Program-made: the position numbers and the translations under genes
From: Fodinicola feengrottensis
GTDB taxonomy: Bacteria; Actinomycetota; Actinomycetes; Mycobacteriales; HKI-0501
Length of the DNA: 64,000 nucleotides
Assembly: GCF_010993775.1 (NCBI RefSeq)
Contig: NZ_WOTO01000026.1
Location: 1-64,000 of the forward strand
Direction: 5' to 3'
Part shown: positions 1 to 9,125 of the stretch, piece after piece
Layout of the letters: the number at the start of each line of letters is the position of its first letter
Numbering within the stretch: position 1 is the stretch's first letter
The notes under the pieces: generated by a model
What the model was told of the DNA's origin: nothing
The model's database searches: none
Seen by the model: only the letters and a program-made list of their open reading frames with translations

Positions 1-378
1 AGCAGGCCATCGCGAACAAGGAGCGACCGCGTTCGCTACCTGACGGAGCGGATCTCCAGGACCTGCGCGCCCAGAACCGAGCAGCATCGCAACAAGAGTC
101 GACCGCGTATCGCACCTGACGGAGCGGGCCCACGGGCTGATTAGCGAGATCAGCGCCGCAGCCCACTTCGACCTGCGATTTTCTACGCACTTCGGCAGGC
201 CCGCGACCAAATGACCTCGCCCCGGCAGGCGGACACCCTCTTGTGGGAAGGCGAGCAGGCGATCTCCGCCGGTGACTACCGCGCCTTGCCCGGGGTCAAC
301 GAGCGGCTCCGGCGGTTGCTGCCGACCGAGGTCGCCGACCAGGTGATGAGCTCCGGCCGACTGAAGGACAAGCAGTGA
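1..378 (+). CDS. C-terminal end of an Hsp70-family-like protein (partial, frame changes)
   Basis: Only the tail of this gene is in the window. The last 60 or so residues read cleanly to the TGA at 376-378 and contain LLWEGEQAISAGDYRAL followed by NERLRRLLPTEV, a pattern typical of the helical tail of actinomycete DnaK-like proteins. Upstream of about position 185 the same type of sequence continues in another frame (LTERAHGLISEISAAAHFD), so there is at least one frame change. A stretch near 22-53 is repeated imperfectly near 97-127. The next gene starts at a GTG that overlaps this stop, a common arrangement for an Hsp70-like gene followed by a TPR gene. The family call rests on the tail pattern and the context only. 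Confidence 0.4.
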
Positions 379-1251
379 CCAGCGATCTCGCCACGGTTCT
401 CGTCGTCGACCGCGCACGTACGGCCGCGTACGCCGGCGACCTCGACGAAGCCGAGCGCATCCTCGCGACGCTGGCCCCGGACGCGACCGACGAGGCGCTC
501 GACCTGCGCGCCCGCGTGTACGCACAGCGTGGCGACTTCGCCGAAGCGGACGCGTGGTGGGCGCGCATCCCGGAGTCGCCCGGCGCGGTAGCCGGACGGC
601 CACTGATCGCCGCCATCAAGGCCGCCGCCGCCGTACCCGCCGCCCGCTCTGGCAACCGGGCAGGATCGCCGGCGTCGCCGCGGTCACGGTCGCGGCGCTG
701 GCCACCGGCGTCGTCGTGTGGGTGCACTCCGAGCCCCCACCGCCAGCCGATCCAGCCGTGGCGGCGGCCCAGGTCGCCGAGCAGCGAGCGCGCGCCTTGG
801 AGCAGCAAGCGGCGGCCGCTCAGGCGCGACAAGCCGTCACCGCCAGCAGCCGGGCCAAGGCCCTCGACCAGCTCGCCACCGCCATGACCGTCCCCGGCGT
901 GCACGTACGCCGACAGGCCGACTCGGTCGAGGTGCTCTTCGACGCTGGGGTCTTCTCGTACGACGACAACCTGACCACCGGCGGCGCGATCATGCTCGAC
1001 CGATCGGCACCCGGCTGCGCGGCCAAACCGCGTCGATCACCGTCGTCGGGCACGCCCTCGCGGTCCTCGGTGGCCCGCAGTCCGGCGGCTCAGTGGTCGC
1101 GCTGGCCCGCGCCCTGGTCGCCGCTCGCCAACTCGCGCACGCGAGCGGCCGTCCGCTGACCGGTTTCGCGCTGTCCAGCGGCGACCAAACCGCCAACCCC
1201 TTCCCCCACCCAGCCGCCAACCGTACGGTCACCCTGCTCATGACGCCCTAG
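375..1251 (+). CDS. TPR / single-pass membrane / OmpA-like domain protein (frame changes)
   Basis: Three consecutive frames give one plausible protein. From the GTG at 375 an alpha-helical TPR-like region (DLDEAERILATLAPDATDEA, ALDLRARVYAQRGDFAEA) reads to about 640. A hydrophobic segment follows at about 660-720 (VAAVTVAALATGVVVWV), then an Ala/Gln-rich coiled coil. The last third resembles an OmpA/MotB-type peptidoglycan-binding domain (VEVLFDAGVFSYDDNL, then ITVVGHALAV, then a region with ALVAARQLAHASG). Frame changes lie near 645 and 1010. Inferred role: cytoplasmic TPR portion, one membrane crossing, wall-facing C-terminus, possibly working with the Hsp70-like protein encoded just upstream. 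Confidence 0.5.
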
Positions 1252-1410
1252 TGGTACGCGCGGCGCCGGGACCTAGGTATGTCTAGAGGCGAGTTAGGTG
1301 CTCTCTAGGTAGGCCTTGAACAGCGAAGATACACATCCGCTCCCGATGCCGCAGCGCCCCGCGCGGACCAGGATTGGAGTCATCAAGGAACACCAACCAA
1401 GGAGATCGAG

Positions 1411-1548
1411 ATGTTTCTGCACCCGGAGATGCTGTCCGCCCTCGCCACCGAACGCCAGCACGAGCTGGTCGCCGAGAACGACCGCCGGCACCTGCTCACC
1501 GCGGCCCGTCGGATCCGCCGCGCGAACCGCGCCCACCGCTCGCACTGA
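1411..1548 (+). CDS. small basic protein of 45 residues
   Basis: ATG at 1411 is preceded by AAGGAG at 1399-1404, a strong ribosome site with good spacing, and the frame closes at TGA 1546-1548. The product starts MFLHPEMLSALATERQHEL and continues as an amphipathic, Arg/His-rich helix with repeated RR pairs. It has no membrane segment or signal peptide. Small proteins with this Met-Leu-x-x-Leu-Ala-x-Glu-Arg pattern occur in actinomycetes, with no function known to me. It lies 17 bases upstream of the GntR remnant and acdS and may share their transcript. Confidence 0.55.
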   Translation: MFLHPEMLSALATERQHELVAENDRRHLLTAARRIRRANRAHRSH

Positions 1549-1565
1549 CATGTAACATTTCAGTT

Positions 1566-1766
1566 GTGCCAACACTCCCACGGGTCGGGCGAACCCTGCT
1601 CAGGGAGACCGCGTACGAGGCGATCCGGGACGCGATAGTACGGGCGGACGTCCCGCCGGGCAATGCCCTGCGGGACGGTGATCTCGCCGAGCAGCTGGGA
1701 CTATCCAGAGCGCCGGTGCGGGCGGCGCTGGCGTTGGAAACCCTCGCCACCGGATCCGGGAGCTGA
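1566..1766 (+). pseudogene. truncated GntR-family regulator (HTH only)
   Basis: From a GTG at 1566 this 66-residue frame encodes a clear GntR winged helix-turn-helix: RETAYEAIRDAIVRADVPPG, then [20 protein letters not shown]. Full-length FadR-type GntR regulators continue for about 150 more residues with an effector-binding domain. Here the frame ends after a short unrelated tail, only two bases before the start of acdS. The simplest reading is an internal deletion that removed the effector domain and joined the HTH stub to acdS. A frameshift alone would not explain the missing length. A GntR gene beside acdS is common in actinomycetes, so this is probably the remnant of its local regulator. 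Confidence 0.6.
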
Positions 1767-1768
1767 CC

Positions 1769-2762
1769 TTGTCGATCGACCGCTTTCCGCGCTATCAGCT
1801 GCTTTTCGGCCCCTCCCCGCTGCACCCGCTGAACCGCCTCAGCAAGCATCTCGGCGGCGCGGCAGTCTGGGCCAAGCGAGAGGACTGCAACTCCGGGATC
1901 GCGTACGGCGGCAACAAAACCCGCAAGCTGGAGTATTTGGTCGCGGACGCGGTGCGACAAGGCCGCGACACGCTGGTCTCCATTGGTGGGGTGCAGTCGA
2001 ACCACCCGCCAGGTCGCCGCGGTCGCCGCCCACGCCGGGCTGAAATGTGTGCTGATACAGGAAAGTTGGGTCGACTGGCCGGACCCGGCCTACGACAAGG
2101 TCGGCAACATCCTGATCAGCCGGCTCGCTGGCGCCGACATTCGGCTCGTACGCGCCGGCTTCGACATCGGGTTCAAGCAGAGCTGGGAAAACGCGCTGGC
2201 GGAGATTGTGGAGTCCGGCGGCCGGCCGTACCCGATCCCGGCCGGCGCCTCCGATCACCCGCTCGGTGGCCTCGGTTTCGCCCGTTGGGCGTACGAACTG
2301 GCCGAGCAGGAGGCGGCGCTGGGCGTTTTCTTCGACACCATCGTCGTCTGCTCCGTGACCGGCAGCACCCAGGCCGGCATGCTCGCCGGTTTCGCCGCCC
2401 TGCACGACCACCGCCGGGTGATTGGCATCGACGCCTCCGCCAAACCAATGCAGACCCGCGACCAGATCACCCGGATCGCCCACCAGACCGCGAAACTCAT
2501 CGGCGCGGCCGACGTCCCGCCGGTGGAACTCGACGAGCGATACCACGCCGGCACCTACGGCATCCCGGATGAGTCCACTGTGGACGCGATGCGGGTGGCC
2601 GCCCGCACCGAGGGCATGGTCACCGATCCGGTCTATGAGGGAAAATCGATGGCCGGGCTGATCGACCTGGTGTCCCGCAACGAAATCGAGCCCACGTCCA
2701 CCGTGCTCTACGTCCATCTCGGCGGGCAGCCGGCGCTCAATGCCTACAGCACCATTCTTTAG
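1769..2762 (+). CDS. acdS: 1-aminocyclopropane-1-carboxylate (ACC) deaminase, one frame change
   Basis: Converts ACC, the plant ethylene precursor, to 2-oxobutanoate and ammonia; PLP-dependent, cytosolic. The start resembles known AcdS closely ([19 protein letters not shown], then [20 protein letters not shown], where the Lys in GGNKTRK is the PLP lysine). The C-terminus ends [13 protein letters not shown], the family signature. At about 2000, within the expected [14 protein letters not shown] motif, the frame shifts, consistent with a 2-base loss in a CCACACC-like stretch. Before and after that point the protein aligns end to end with the family length (about 330). Start taken as TTG 1769. 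Transcription probably ends at the hairpin at 2773-2803. Confidence 0.9.
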
Positions 2763-2772
2763 ACAACAGCGA

Positions 2773-2803
2773 TAACCCGGAAGCCCCCGAGGCATCCGGG
2801 TTA
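2773..2803. terminator. bidirectional terminator hairpin
   Basis: TAACCCGGA at 2773-2781 pairs perfectly with TCCGGGTTA at 2795-2803 around a 13-base loop. It lies between the converging ends of acdS (plus) and the chitosanase gene (minus). Confidence 0.75.
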
Positions 2804-2818
2804 CTCGCGTGGTGGCGG

Positions 2819-3673
2819 TCAGCTGATGTGGTATGGGTCGCCGTAAACCTTCCAGTCCAACGGCGTGTGCAGATCGAGGTTGCCCTCGTTGAGGAACTTG
2901 GTCTGCTCGGTGTCGACTCGGGAGGTGTCGGAGTGCGCTTCCTCTTCCTTCATCACGGCTTTGCGAACGGCGAGAAACGCTTTCAGGTAGGTCGTTTCGT
3001 TGCCACCCTGGGACGGCGGCTTCGCCTTCTTGATCGCGGCCGTACGGATCCCGCCGAAACTGTCGTGGTCAGTTCCGGGGCCGTGCATGACAATCGCGTC
3101 GTAATAGATGAACTGTCCCAGCGCGCCAAGCCCGTCGGACTTGGCCTGGCTCACCGCCGGGTTGAAATACACCCGGTCGCGTTCACCGTTCTGCTCGTTC
3201 TGGAACGCGGTCAGTTTGGCTGCCGCTTTCCACGCGTTGACAAACGCGGTGCCCAGGCCTGAGTGCGAGTCGGTGCCGTTGACCTTGCGTAGCGCCGGAA
3301 GATACTTCGCCAACGGGTTGTCCGGCACGTCGTTGGTGTATTTCTCCACCAGTTCCAGCATATCGCCGGTGCCAGAGCAGAAGCCGATGATGCCAGCGGT
3401 GTAACCGCGGCCGTCGCCGATGTCCTCGATGTACGAGTACTGCGACTTCCAGTCCAGCGTGGAGTTCTCCGCGCTGGAGACAAGCTCCATCGCAATCTCC
3501 TTCTTGGCCGGGGAGTCGAGGTCGCCACCCGAGGCGGCCGGCACCGCTTGTTCGGCCTGCGCGGGCAGGGCCAGGGTGGCTTGGGCCGGCGAGCCGGCCA
3601 GCATCAGGCAGCCGGCCATCAAGGCCGGAATTGCCACGGTGCCGATGATCTTGGTGCGGGGTCCAGCGGGCAT
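2819..3673 (-). CDS. csn: secreted GH46 chitosanase
   Basis: Endo-hydrolysis of beta-1,4-linked glucosamine in chitosan, outside the cell. The protein is intact. A signal peptide (MPAGPRTKIIG, then a hydrophobic IPALMAGCLMLAGSPAQA) is followed by the GH46 catalytic domain. The family acid is the Glu in SSAENST and the second catalytic residue the Asp in DIGDGRGYTAG; both are present, as are GFCSGTGDMLELV and GPGTDHDSFGGIR. I start at the ATG at 3673 because AAAGGAGCTCC precedes it; an upstream in-frame start would add residues unlike a signal peptide. It ends facing acdS across a shared terminator. Confidence 0.92.
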   Translation of the reverse strand: MPAGPRTKIIGTVAIPALMAGCLMLAGSPAQATLALPAQAEQAVPAASGGDLDSPAKKEIAMELVSSAENSTLDWKSQYSYIEDIGDGRGYTAGIIGFCSGTGDMLELVEKYTNDVPDNPLAKYLPALRKVNGTDSHSGLGTAFVNAWKAAAKLTAFQNEQNGERDRVYFNPAVSQAKSDGLGALGQFIYYDAIVMHGPGTDHDSFGGIRTAAIKKAKPPSQGGNETTYLKAFLAVRKAVMKEEEAHSDTSRVDTEQTKFLNEGNLDLHTPLDWKVYGDPYHIS

Positions 3674-4055
3674 GGCGGAGCTCCTTTGGCGGACCGGATG
3701 GAAAGAATGTAGCCAAAAGCCGTTTCGCTGCGAGCAAGATAAACCACAAATAACTCGCGGTCCAGACTTTTCTTCAAAAGACGTCCGGATCACGACAAGT
3801 CACTGTTATTCCGGACGCTATGTGTGCACCGGGGCATTTTCCCCAGCTGGCCGCTATGTTCGAAAGCTGGCACCAAAATTCGCATCCCTGAACCGACCAG
3901 CGCCGACTGTCGACTTAAGACAGACGCAGTGCTGGATATGGAAATAATAGCTAGGGGTTTACAAATTGCCCGCCAAACGGAAATAGCTGAGTAGGGATAA
4001 TAATAGCTAGGGGTTTACAAATCGTTGAGGTCGACCGATTCAGATCAGACAGGGC
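3674..4055. other. AT-richer intergenic gap between chitosanase and CutC genes
   Basis: No convincing gene here. It is less GC-rich than its surroundings, carries the likely promoter of the leftward chitosanase gene in its left part and a 23-bp direct repeat pair in its right part. Confidence 0.5.
3944..4022. repeat. pair of 23-bp direct repeats
   Basis: An identical 23-base sequence containing TAATAGCTAGGGGTTTACAA occurs at 3944-3966 and 4000-4022, 56 bp apart start to start. A degenerate relative (AAATAGCTGAGTAGGGATAA) lies between them at about 3981-4000. Position, about 270 bp upstream of the chitosanase start and just past the end of cutC, suggests either tandem regulator sites or a duplication scar. 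Confidence 0.7.
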
Positions 4056-4766
4056 CTATGCGCGCACGGCCGCCACGAGCGCGGACGCTTGGGCCGCATC
4101 AAACGCTACGATCGCACCGAAATCGACGACCGACGTGCCGCGAGATGGCAGCTGTGTCCGCGGCGCGGCATGCAGGTCACGCACACCGGTGGCTCGTACG
4201 ATCGCACCGGCGTTCGCGGCACGCACTCCCCCGCAGGCCATGACGGCTACCCGGCCGGCGGCAACCCGCACCATCCCAGCGAGCACAGCGATTCCATCCT
4301 CCGCACGAACCGCCTGCCCCGAGCTCAGCACCCGGTTGATTCCCAGCTCGGCCACATTTTCCACTGCTGCCAACGGATCCCGGCACACGTCAATGGCCCT
4401 GTGCAAAGTAACACTGCTGCGGCCGCCCGCCGCCGCGACCAACTCCGCCAGCACCGGAAGATCAAGATCTCCAGTCGCCGTGAGTGCCCCGACGACCACG
4501 CCGGCCGCGCCGGCGGACACCGCGTGTGCGACATCCTTGACCAGCGTTTCGACTTCTTCGGGAGCATAACGAAAATCGCCGTCGCGCGGTCGTACGAGCA
4601 TATGCACCTGCGCTGTCGTACGGTCCAACACAGCGGCCAACAGGCCAGGTCCAGGTGTCAGTCCGCCGAGGGCGGCGGCCGAGCACAGCTCAATCCGGTC
4701 CACGCCCAGGCGGTCGGCCGCGACCGCGCCCTCGAGCGTGTCCACGCTCAGCTCGAGCCTGATCAT
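4056..4766 (-). CDS. cutC: CutC-family protein
   Basis: Intact 236-residue TIM-barrel protein. It starts MIRLELSVDTLEGAVAADRL with RIELCSAAALGGLTPGPGLL, HMLVRPRDGDFRY, VTLHRAIDVCRDP and VLSSGQAVRAEDGI, all hallmarks of CutC. The family was named for copper homeostasis in E. coli, but the biochemical activity is not settled. Its ATG overlaps the stop of the M81 peptidase gene (ATGA), so it is the third gene of a ROK-M81-CutC operon. That context suggests a role in turnover of a small peptide or sugar compound rather than copper. Confidence 0.85.
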   Translation of the reverse strand: MIRLELSVDTLEGAVAADRLGVDRIELCSAAALGGLTPGPGLLAAVLDRTTAQVHMLVRPRDGDFRYAPEEVETLVKDVAHAVSAGAAGVVVGALTATGDLDLPVLAELVAAAGGRSSVTLHRAIDVCRDPLAAVENVAELGINRVLSSGQAVRAEDGIAVLAGMVRVAAGRVAVMACGGVRAANAGAIVRATGVRDLHAAPRTQLPSRGTSVVDFGAIVAFDAAQASALVAAVRA

Positions 4767-6227
4767 GCCAGCAGTTCCGGCGAAAGGTCCGGGTCCGCCA
4801 TGTCCGGGTCGAAGGGAAACATCGGTCGATCGATCCGGTGATGACCGAGCCGGAGCAGATCCTGGTCAACGCCGCCGGGCGTCAGCGCGAGCAGCCAGTC
4901 GGCGGCCATGTCGTAGAGTTCCGGCTCCAGATAGCCGATTTTCACGATCACCAGGTCCGCCTTGCGCGGATTCAGCCCCAGGACAGTGAAATCCGCCTCC
5001 AGGTGGTACGGCTTGCGGCGGGAGGTCGCGATGATGTGCAACCCGCCCCCACCACCAGCACCACAGCCGTACCAGCCACCGGATCGCCGAGATCCACCGC
5101 ATCCACCTTGGCGCGCAGTGCCACTGGCCCGCACGGTCCGGCGTCGACATGTCCACCGAGTTCCACCCAGACATCGGCGCCGACACCGGCCGCGACGGCC
5201 GCCGCCACCGCGACCGGGTCCACGATCGCGGCATAAAGTGTCGTACGTTCCGAGTCCACGATTTCCGGACTATGTAAGAGTTCGCTCAGCGTCCATGACG
5301 TGTCACCGGCCCCGCCGGCGGTCGGGTTGTCGCCGCAATCGCTGATGTAAAACGGCCGGGCCGGGCTCGCGACGGCCTGTCGTACGCATTCGGCAAGGGT
5401 GCCTGTTGGTGCCACGAAAGCGAAATCCGAGCGGGCATCCCAATACGCGCGGGCCAGCTCGGCGGCTTTCGCGGTGATCACCGCACGATTGTCGCCGTCA
5501 CCACCACCGCGGCCTGGCAGCGCGGCTCGTCCGCCCACGCATAGCCGACCCAGATCGCGGCATCCAGGACACCGTCGGTCGCCTCCACCTCGTCGACTTT
5601 GGCGTAGACACTCCTGGCCGGCTCCAGCCGAGTGCTGTTTTTTTCTCGCCCGGCAACAGAACGGGGACCTGCACCCACGCTTTCCCGGGCCGGCCACCGG
5701 ATCGCAGCCTGCGAACAAGGTTCCGGATCGCCCGCTCGCGGGTGTCCCACGCATCGGTGTGCGGAGCCTTGCGATAGCAGGTGATCAGGTCCAGCGCGAT
5801 CGCGAGCCGGCGGGAAACGTTGCCGTGCAAGTCCATCGAGGCCGACACCAGCAGTTCCGGGCCGGTGATCGCCCGGATACCCTCGATCAGGTCGGCCTCC
5901 GCGTCGGTCCGCCCGAGCACGCTCATCGCGCCGTGAATGTCGAAAAACAGACCGTCCAACGGCCTGGCCTGCCGGAGCCGGACGAAAATCTCGTCGGACA
6001 GCTCCGCGTACGTACGCCTGCGCGGTGACCGGACCTCCAGGCAGCGACACCGCGTGCATCAACGGCACCCACTCGATGCCTTCGACCAATTCACCGGCCA
6101 GAAAATCGTACCTGGCCAACAAATCCCGACCGCGGGTGATCCGAAAGTCGGCCACAGTGGACCGGTGTGGGGAGAACGTGCTCGACTCGATCGCGATTCC
6201 GGCGATCCCGATGCGCAGGGATGTCAC
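4763..6227 (-). CDS. M81 family metallopeptidase (MlrC-like), several frame changes
   Basis: Members resemble microcystinase MlrC, a zinc peptidase of about 480-500 residues. Pieces in four steps reconstruct it: RIGIAGIAIESSTFSPHRST at the N-terminus; MDGLFFDIHGAMSVLG and ELLVSASMDLHGNVSRRL (metal-site region) in a second frame; then VYAKVDEVEATDGVLDAAIW; then YISDCGDNPTAGGAGD and VWVELGGHVDAGPCGPVAL; and finally LHIIATSRRKPYHLEADFTV to the stop. Frame changes are near 6010, 5640 (a run of seven T), 5490 and 5045. The order and completeness of the pieces argue for read errors. The start overlaps the ROK stop by 4 bases. Confidence 0.75.
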
Positions 6228-7387
6228 GGCGCTGCCCTTCCTCCGGACCGCCCGGCCTCGGCGGCTTGCTCCAACGCTGCTTCCAGGGCCAGCACCCCGG
6301 CGCCGACCAGGCCCGCGTCCGGGCCGCCGCGAACCCGGTCAATGCGCAACGCGCTAGTTGCCAGCGGAAGGCATCTTTCGTAGAGAGCGCCCCGAACAGC
6401 CGCCACGAACGCCTCCGATCCGGACAACACGCCGCCCAGCAACACCGCGTCCGGGTTGGCGAAATTGACCACCGTCGCCAGCACCTCGCCGACCAACAGG
6501 CCGGCTTGGCGTACGGCCGTGGTCACCGTCGGCTCGGCGTCCTCAGCAGCCGCCATCACCGCGGCCGTGTCCGCCAGGTCGAACCCGCGAGCACGCAGCC
6601 CGGCCACCAGCGCGGCACCGCTGGCCACCGTCTCCAGACAGCCGCGATTGCCGCAGCTGCAAGGATTGTCGGCGCCGGCTGACATCCGTACGTGACCGAT
6701 GTCGCCGGCGACCCCAGCACGGCCGCGATGCAGCCGGCCCTCTATCACCAGACCCGAGCCAATGCCCGTACCAGCCTTGACCACCACCAGCGTCTGGCCC
6801 GGCGGTTGCCCGCGAGACTCACCCAAGGCCATCAGGTTCGCGTCGTTGTCGACGGTCACCGGCACCTCGAGGTGCGCGGAAAGCGCGGCCCGCGCCCGAA
6901 ATCCGCGCCAACGCGGCATTCGGGACGCCCACGTCACCGCGCCAGCGCTCACATCGACCGGCCCGGGGAGCCCGACCGCGACTCCCAACCATCGGCCCGG
7001 GCACTGAGTTTCGTTGGCGAGAAAGCGGATCTGCGCGGCCAGATCGGCCATCACCGTCTCCGGATCGCCGTTGATGTCCAATGGCGACTCCCGCACCCGC
7101 AGGAGAGTGCCGGCCAGGTCAATCGCGCCGATGCGGACATGCCGCGAACCAACATCCGCCGTCCAGACATGCCCGAACTCCGCGTTGACCCGGAGCAGCC
7201 GCGGCCGCCGGCCGCCCTGCGAACGCCCTTGGCCGGACTCGGACATCATCCCGGCCGCCATCAGCGCGTGAATGCGTACCGAGACGGTCGACTGCGGCAG
7301 GTCAAGCAGCCTAGCCAGGTCCATTCGAGACCCGGCCTGGCCGCTCGCGACCAACCAAAGCAGTCGCAGCGCGGCTGCGTCTAGCAT
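6224..7387 (-). CDS. ROK-family transcriptional regulator
   Basis: Intact, 387 residues. The N-terminal winged helix (MDLARLLDLPQSTVSVRIHA) is followed by a sugar-kinase-like ROK domain with GTGIGSGLVIEGRLHRG, GDIGHVRM and the zinc motif PCSCGNRGCLETVASG. Such proteins bind a sugar or sugar phosphate and repress nearby catabolic genes. First gene of the minus-strand operon with M81 and CutC. The upstream AT-rich stretch at 7390-7430 is where its promoter and operator would lie. Confidence 0.85.
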   Translation of the reverse strand: MLDAAALRLLWLVASGQAGSRMDLARLLDLPQSTVSVRIHALMAAGMMSESGQGRSQGGRRPRLLRVNAEFGHVWTADVGSRHVRIGAIDLAGTLLRVRESPLDINGDPETVMADLAAQIRFLANETQCPGRWLGVAVGLPGPVDVSAGAVTWASRMPRWRGFRARAALSAHLEVPVTVDNDANLMALGESRGQPPGQTLVVVKAGTGIGSGLVIEGRLHRGRAGVAGDIGHVRMSAGADNPCSCGNRGCLETVASGAALVAGLRARGFDLADTAAVMAAAEDAEPTVTTAVRQAGLLVGEVLATVVNFANPDAVLLGGVLSGSEAFVAAVRGALYERCLPLATSALRIDRVRGGPDAGLVGAGVLALEAALEQAAEAGRSGGRAAP

Positions 7388-7563
7388 CGTGGCCGGCCCA
7401 TTATATCAATCATGATGCAAGTTTGCCCTCTTGGCTTGCGACTCTTCTGGTGATTCAATCGCAGCCATCGTCGATACGTCTACAAGATGCGCAAATTACG
7501 AGCAAGATCTTCTGACGTTCGGGGGGCGAAAGACTTTAATCAACATTGTTGGAAGTGGGACAG

Positions 7564-7881
7564 ATGAGCCGTCACAGGCGTCGCCAGGCGCTCACGGCAC
7601 TGGTTCTGGCTCTCAGCCTGGCGGTAACCGGCTGCGCTGGCGGGCAGCGGCAGCACGGCGGTGAAACCCTCCCCCAGGCATCGGCCCCCACTCCGGTACG
7701 GGCCAGTGGTGCGGCCATTCTGGATACGGCGGCCGGCGTGATTGACCAGCACGGCCGGGTCATGGCGGCCAGCGACTCGTTCACCAACTGGGCGTCGGCG
7801 GCTGGCTCCTGGTCGACGGCCACGTTCTGGGGGCAGCCAGACAGTAGCGGTCGGGGCAGCGAGCCTCGCTCGAAACGCTGA
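7564..7881 (+). CDS. small putative lipoprotein, function unknown
   Basis: Starts MSRHRRRQALTALVLALSLA and continues VTGCAGGQ, a basic n-region, hydrophobic core and lipobox LAVTGC, so it is likely exported and lipid-anchored. The remaining 75 residues are low in recognisable features (GAAILDTAAGVIDQHG). The C-terminus is short and Arg/Ser-rich and abuts the convergent P450 gene, so it may be cut short by a frame change. It is divergent from the ROK gene. Confidence 0.5.
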   Translation: MSRHRRRQALTALVLALSLAVTGCAGGQRQHGGETLPQASAPTPVRASGAAILDTAAGVIDQHGRVMAASDSFTNWASAAGSWSTATFWGQPDSSGRGSEPRSKR

Positions 7882-7884
7882 TCC

Positions 7885-9068
7885 CTACCCCAACATGACA
7901 GGAAGCGAATCCACCCCATAGACAAACGAGAACGGGTTAAAAGCAACTTCCTCGAAAGCAACTCCAAGCCGCAAGCCGGGGAAACGCCTCAAGAGAGAGC
8001 CGGATAGGCGATCCGCATCTCCAACCGAGCCAGCGGTGCGCCAAGGCAGTGATGCACTCCATGGCCAAATGCCAGATGCCCCGGACTGCGCCGGTCGATA
8101 TCGAACTTATCAAGGTCAGCACCAAAATCACTGTCACGGTTGGCGGACAACAGGGACCCGATGACAACCTCGCCGGCTCGGATCGGTACACCGGCCAGGG
8201 TGGTGTCGGCAACAGCAAACCGAGGGAATACCGCGTAGACCACCGAGAGGTAACGCAACAACTGCTCGATCGCCGGTTCAACGGCCGCATCGTCATCTCG
8301 TACGCGGGCAAGCTGATCTGGGTTGCGAAGCAACAGAAGCGTGCCAAGGCCAAGCATTTTGGCGGTGGTTTCGTGGCCGGCGATCAAAAGCAGGTCGCCC
8401 ACGCCGATCAGCTCCGCGTCGGTGACATCATCGCCGTGTTCACGCACCATCATGCCGAGCAAGTCATCGGTCGGTTCGCGCCGGCGGCGTGCGACGAGGT
8501 CAGCCATGAACTCCCGGGATTCGTTGCCCAGAACGGTTCTTTCTTCGAGAGTAATGGAAAGATTCGTCCGGGCCTTACTGCGGCGCTGGAAGTCGGCCCG
8601 GTCGTCGGCTGGCACACCCAACAGCTCGCCAATGACCAGTGAGGGCACCGGCAGCGCGAAATGCTCCACCAGATCAGCTGGCGATCCAGCCTGCTCCAAT
8701 GCGTCCAGCTGCTCGCCGACGATCTTTTCCACCATTGGCCGGAGAAGTTCCATTCGGCGGCCGGTGAAAGCTCCGGTCAGCATGCGGCGCAGCCGAGTGT
8801 GCTCGGGCGGGTCATATCCCAGCAGCATCCCGGCCGAGTCGGGGCCGTCGGCTTGTGGTGCGTCGCCCAGGAAAGTGGGCATCACATTGCTGAATCGACT
8901 CGGATCGCTCAGCACTTCCCGCACGCCGGCATAGCTCGTAACCAGCCAAGCCTCGGCGCCCATCGGCAACTGAACCCGGGAGACTGGCTGTTCGTCGGTC
9001 CGCAAGACGGCCAGCTCAGGAACAGGGTCGAAGTGGTTTCGGTTCATATAGACCGGTGGTTGCGTCAT
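7885..9068 (-). CDS. cytochrome P450 (frame change near the C-terminus)
   Basis: Bacterial class I monooxygenase fold. The I-helix oxygen-binding motif AGHETT and the heme loop FGHGVHHCLGAPLARLE (Cys ligand) are present. At about 8005, in a CTCTCTCT stretch, the frame breaks; the other frame continues RRFPGLRLGV and ends DSLPVMLG with a stop at 7885, giving the usual length of about 400. One oddity: the K-helix ExxR motif reads IEQLLRY where families have EELLRY, so the conserved Glu is Gln. Substrate unknown. The MerB-like gene lies upstream on the same strand. Confidence 0.85.
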
Positions 9069-9125
9069 GTCTCGATGATCCCCGCCGGCCAGCAGTTTGT
9101 ACGGTAAAAGAATCCAAACCTGCCC

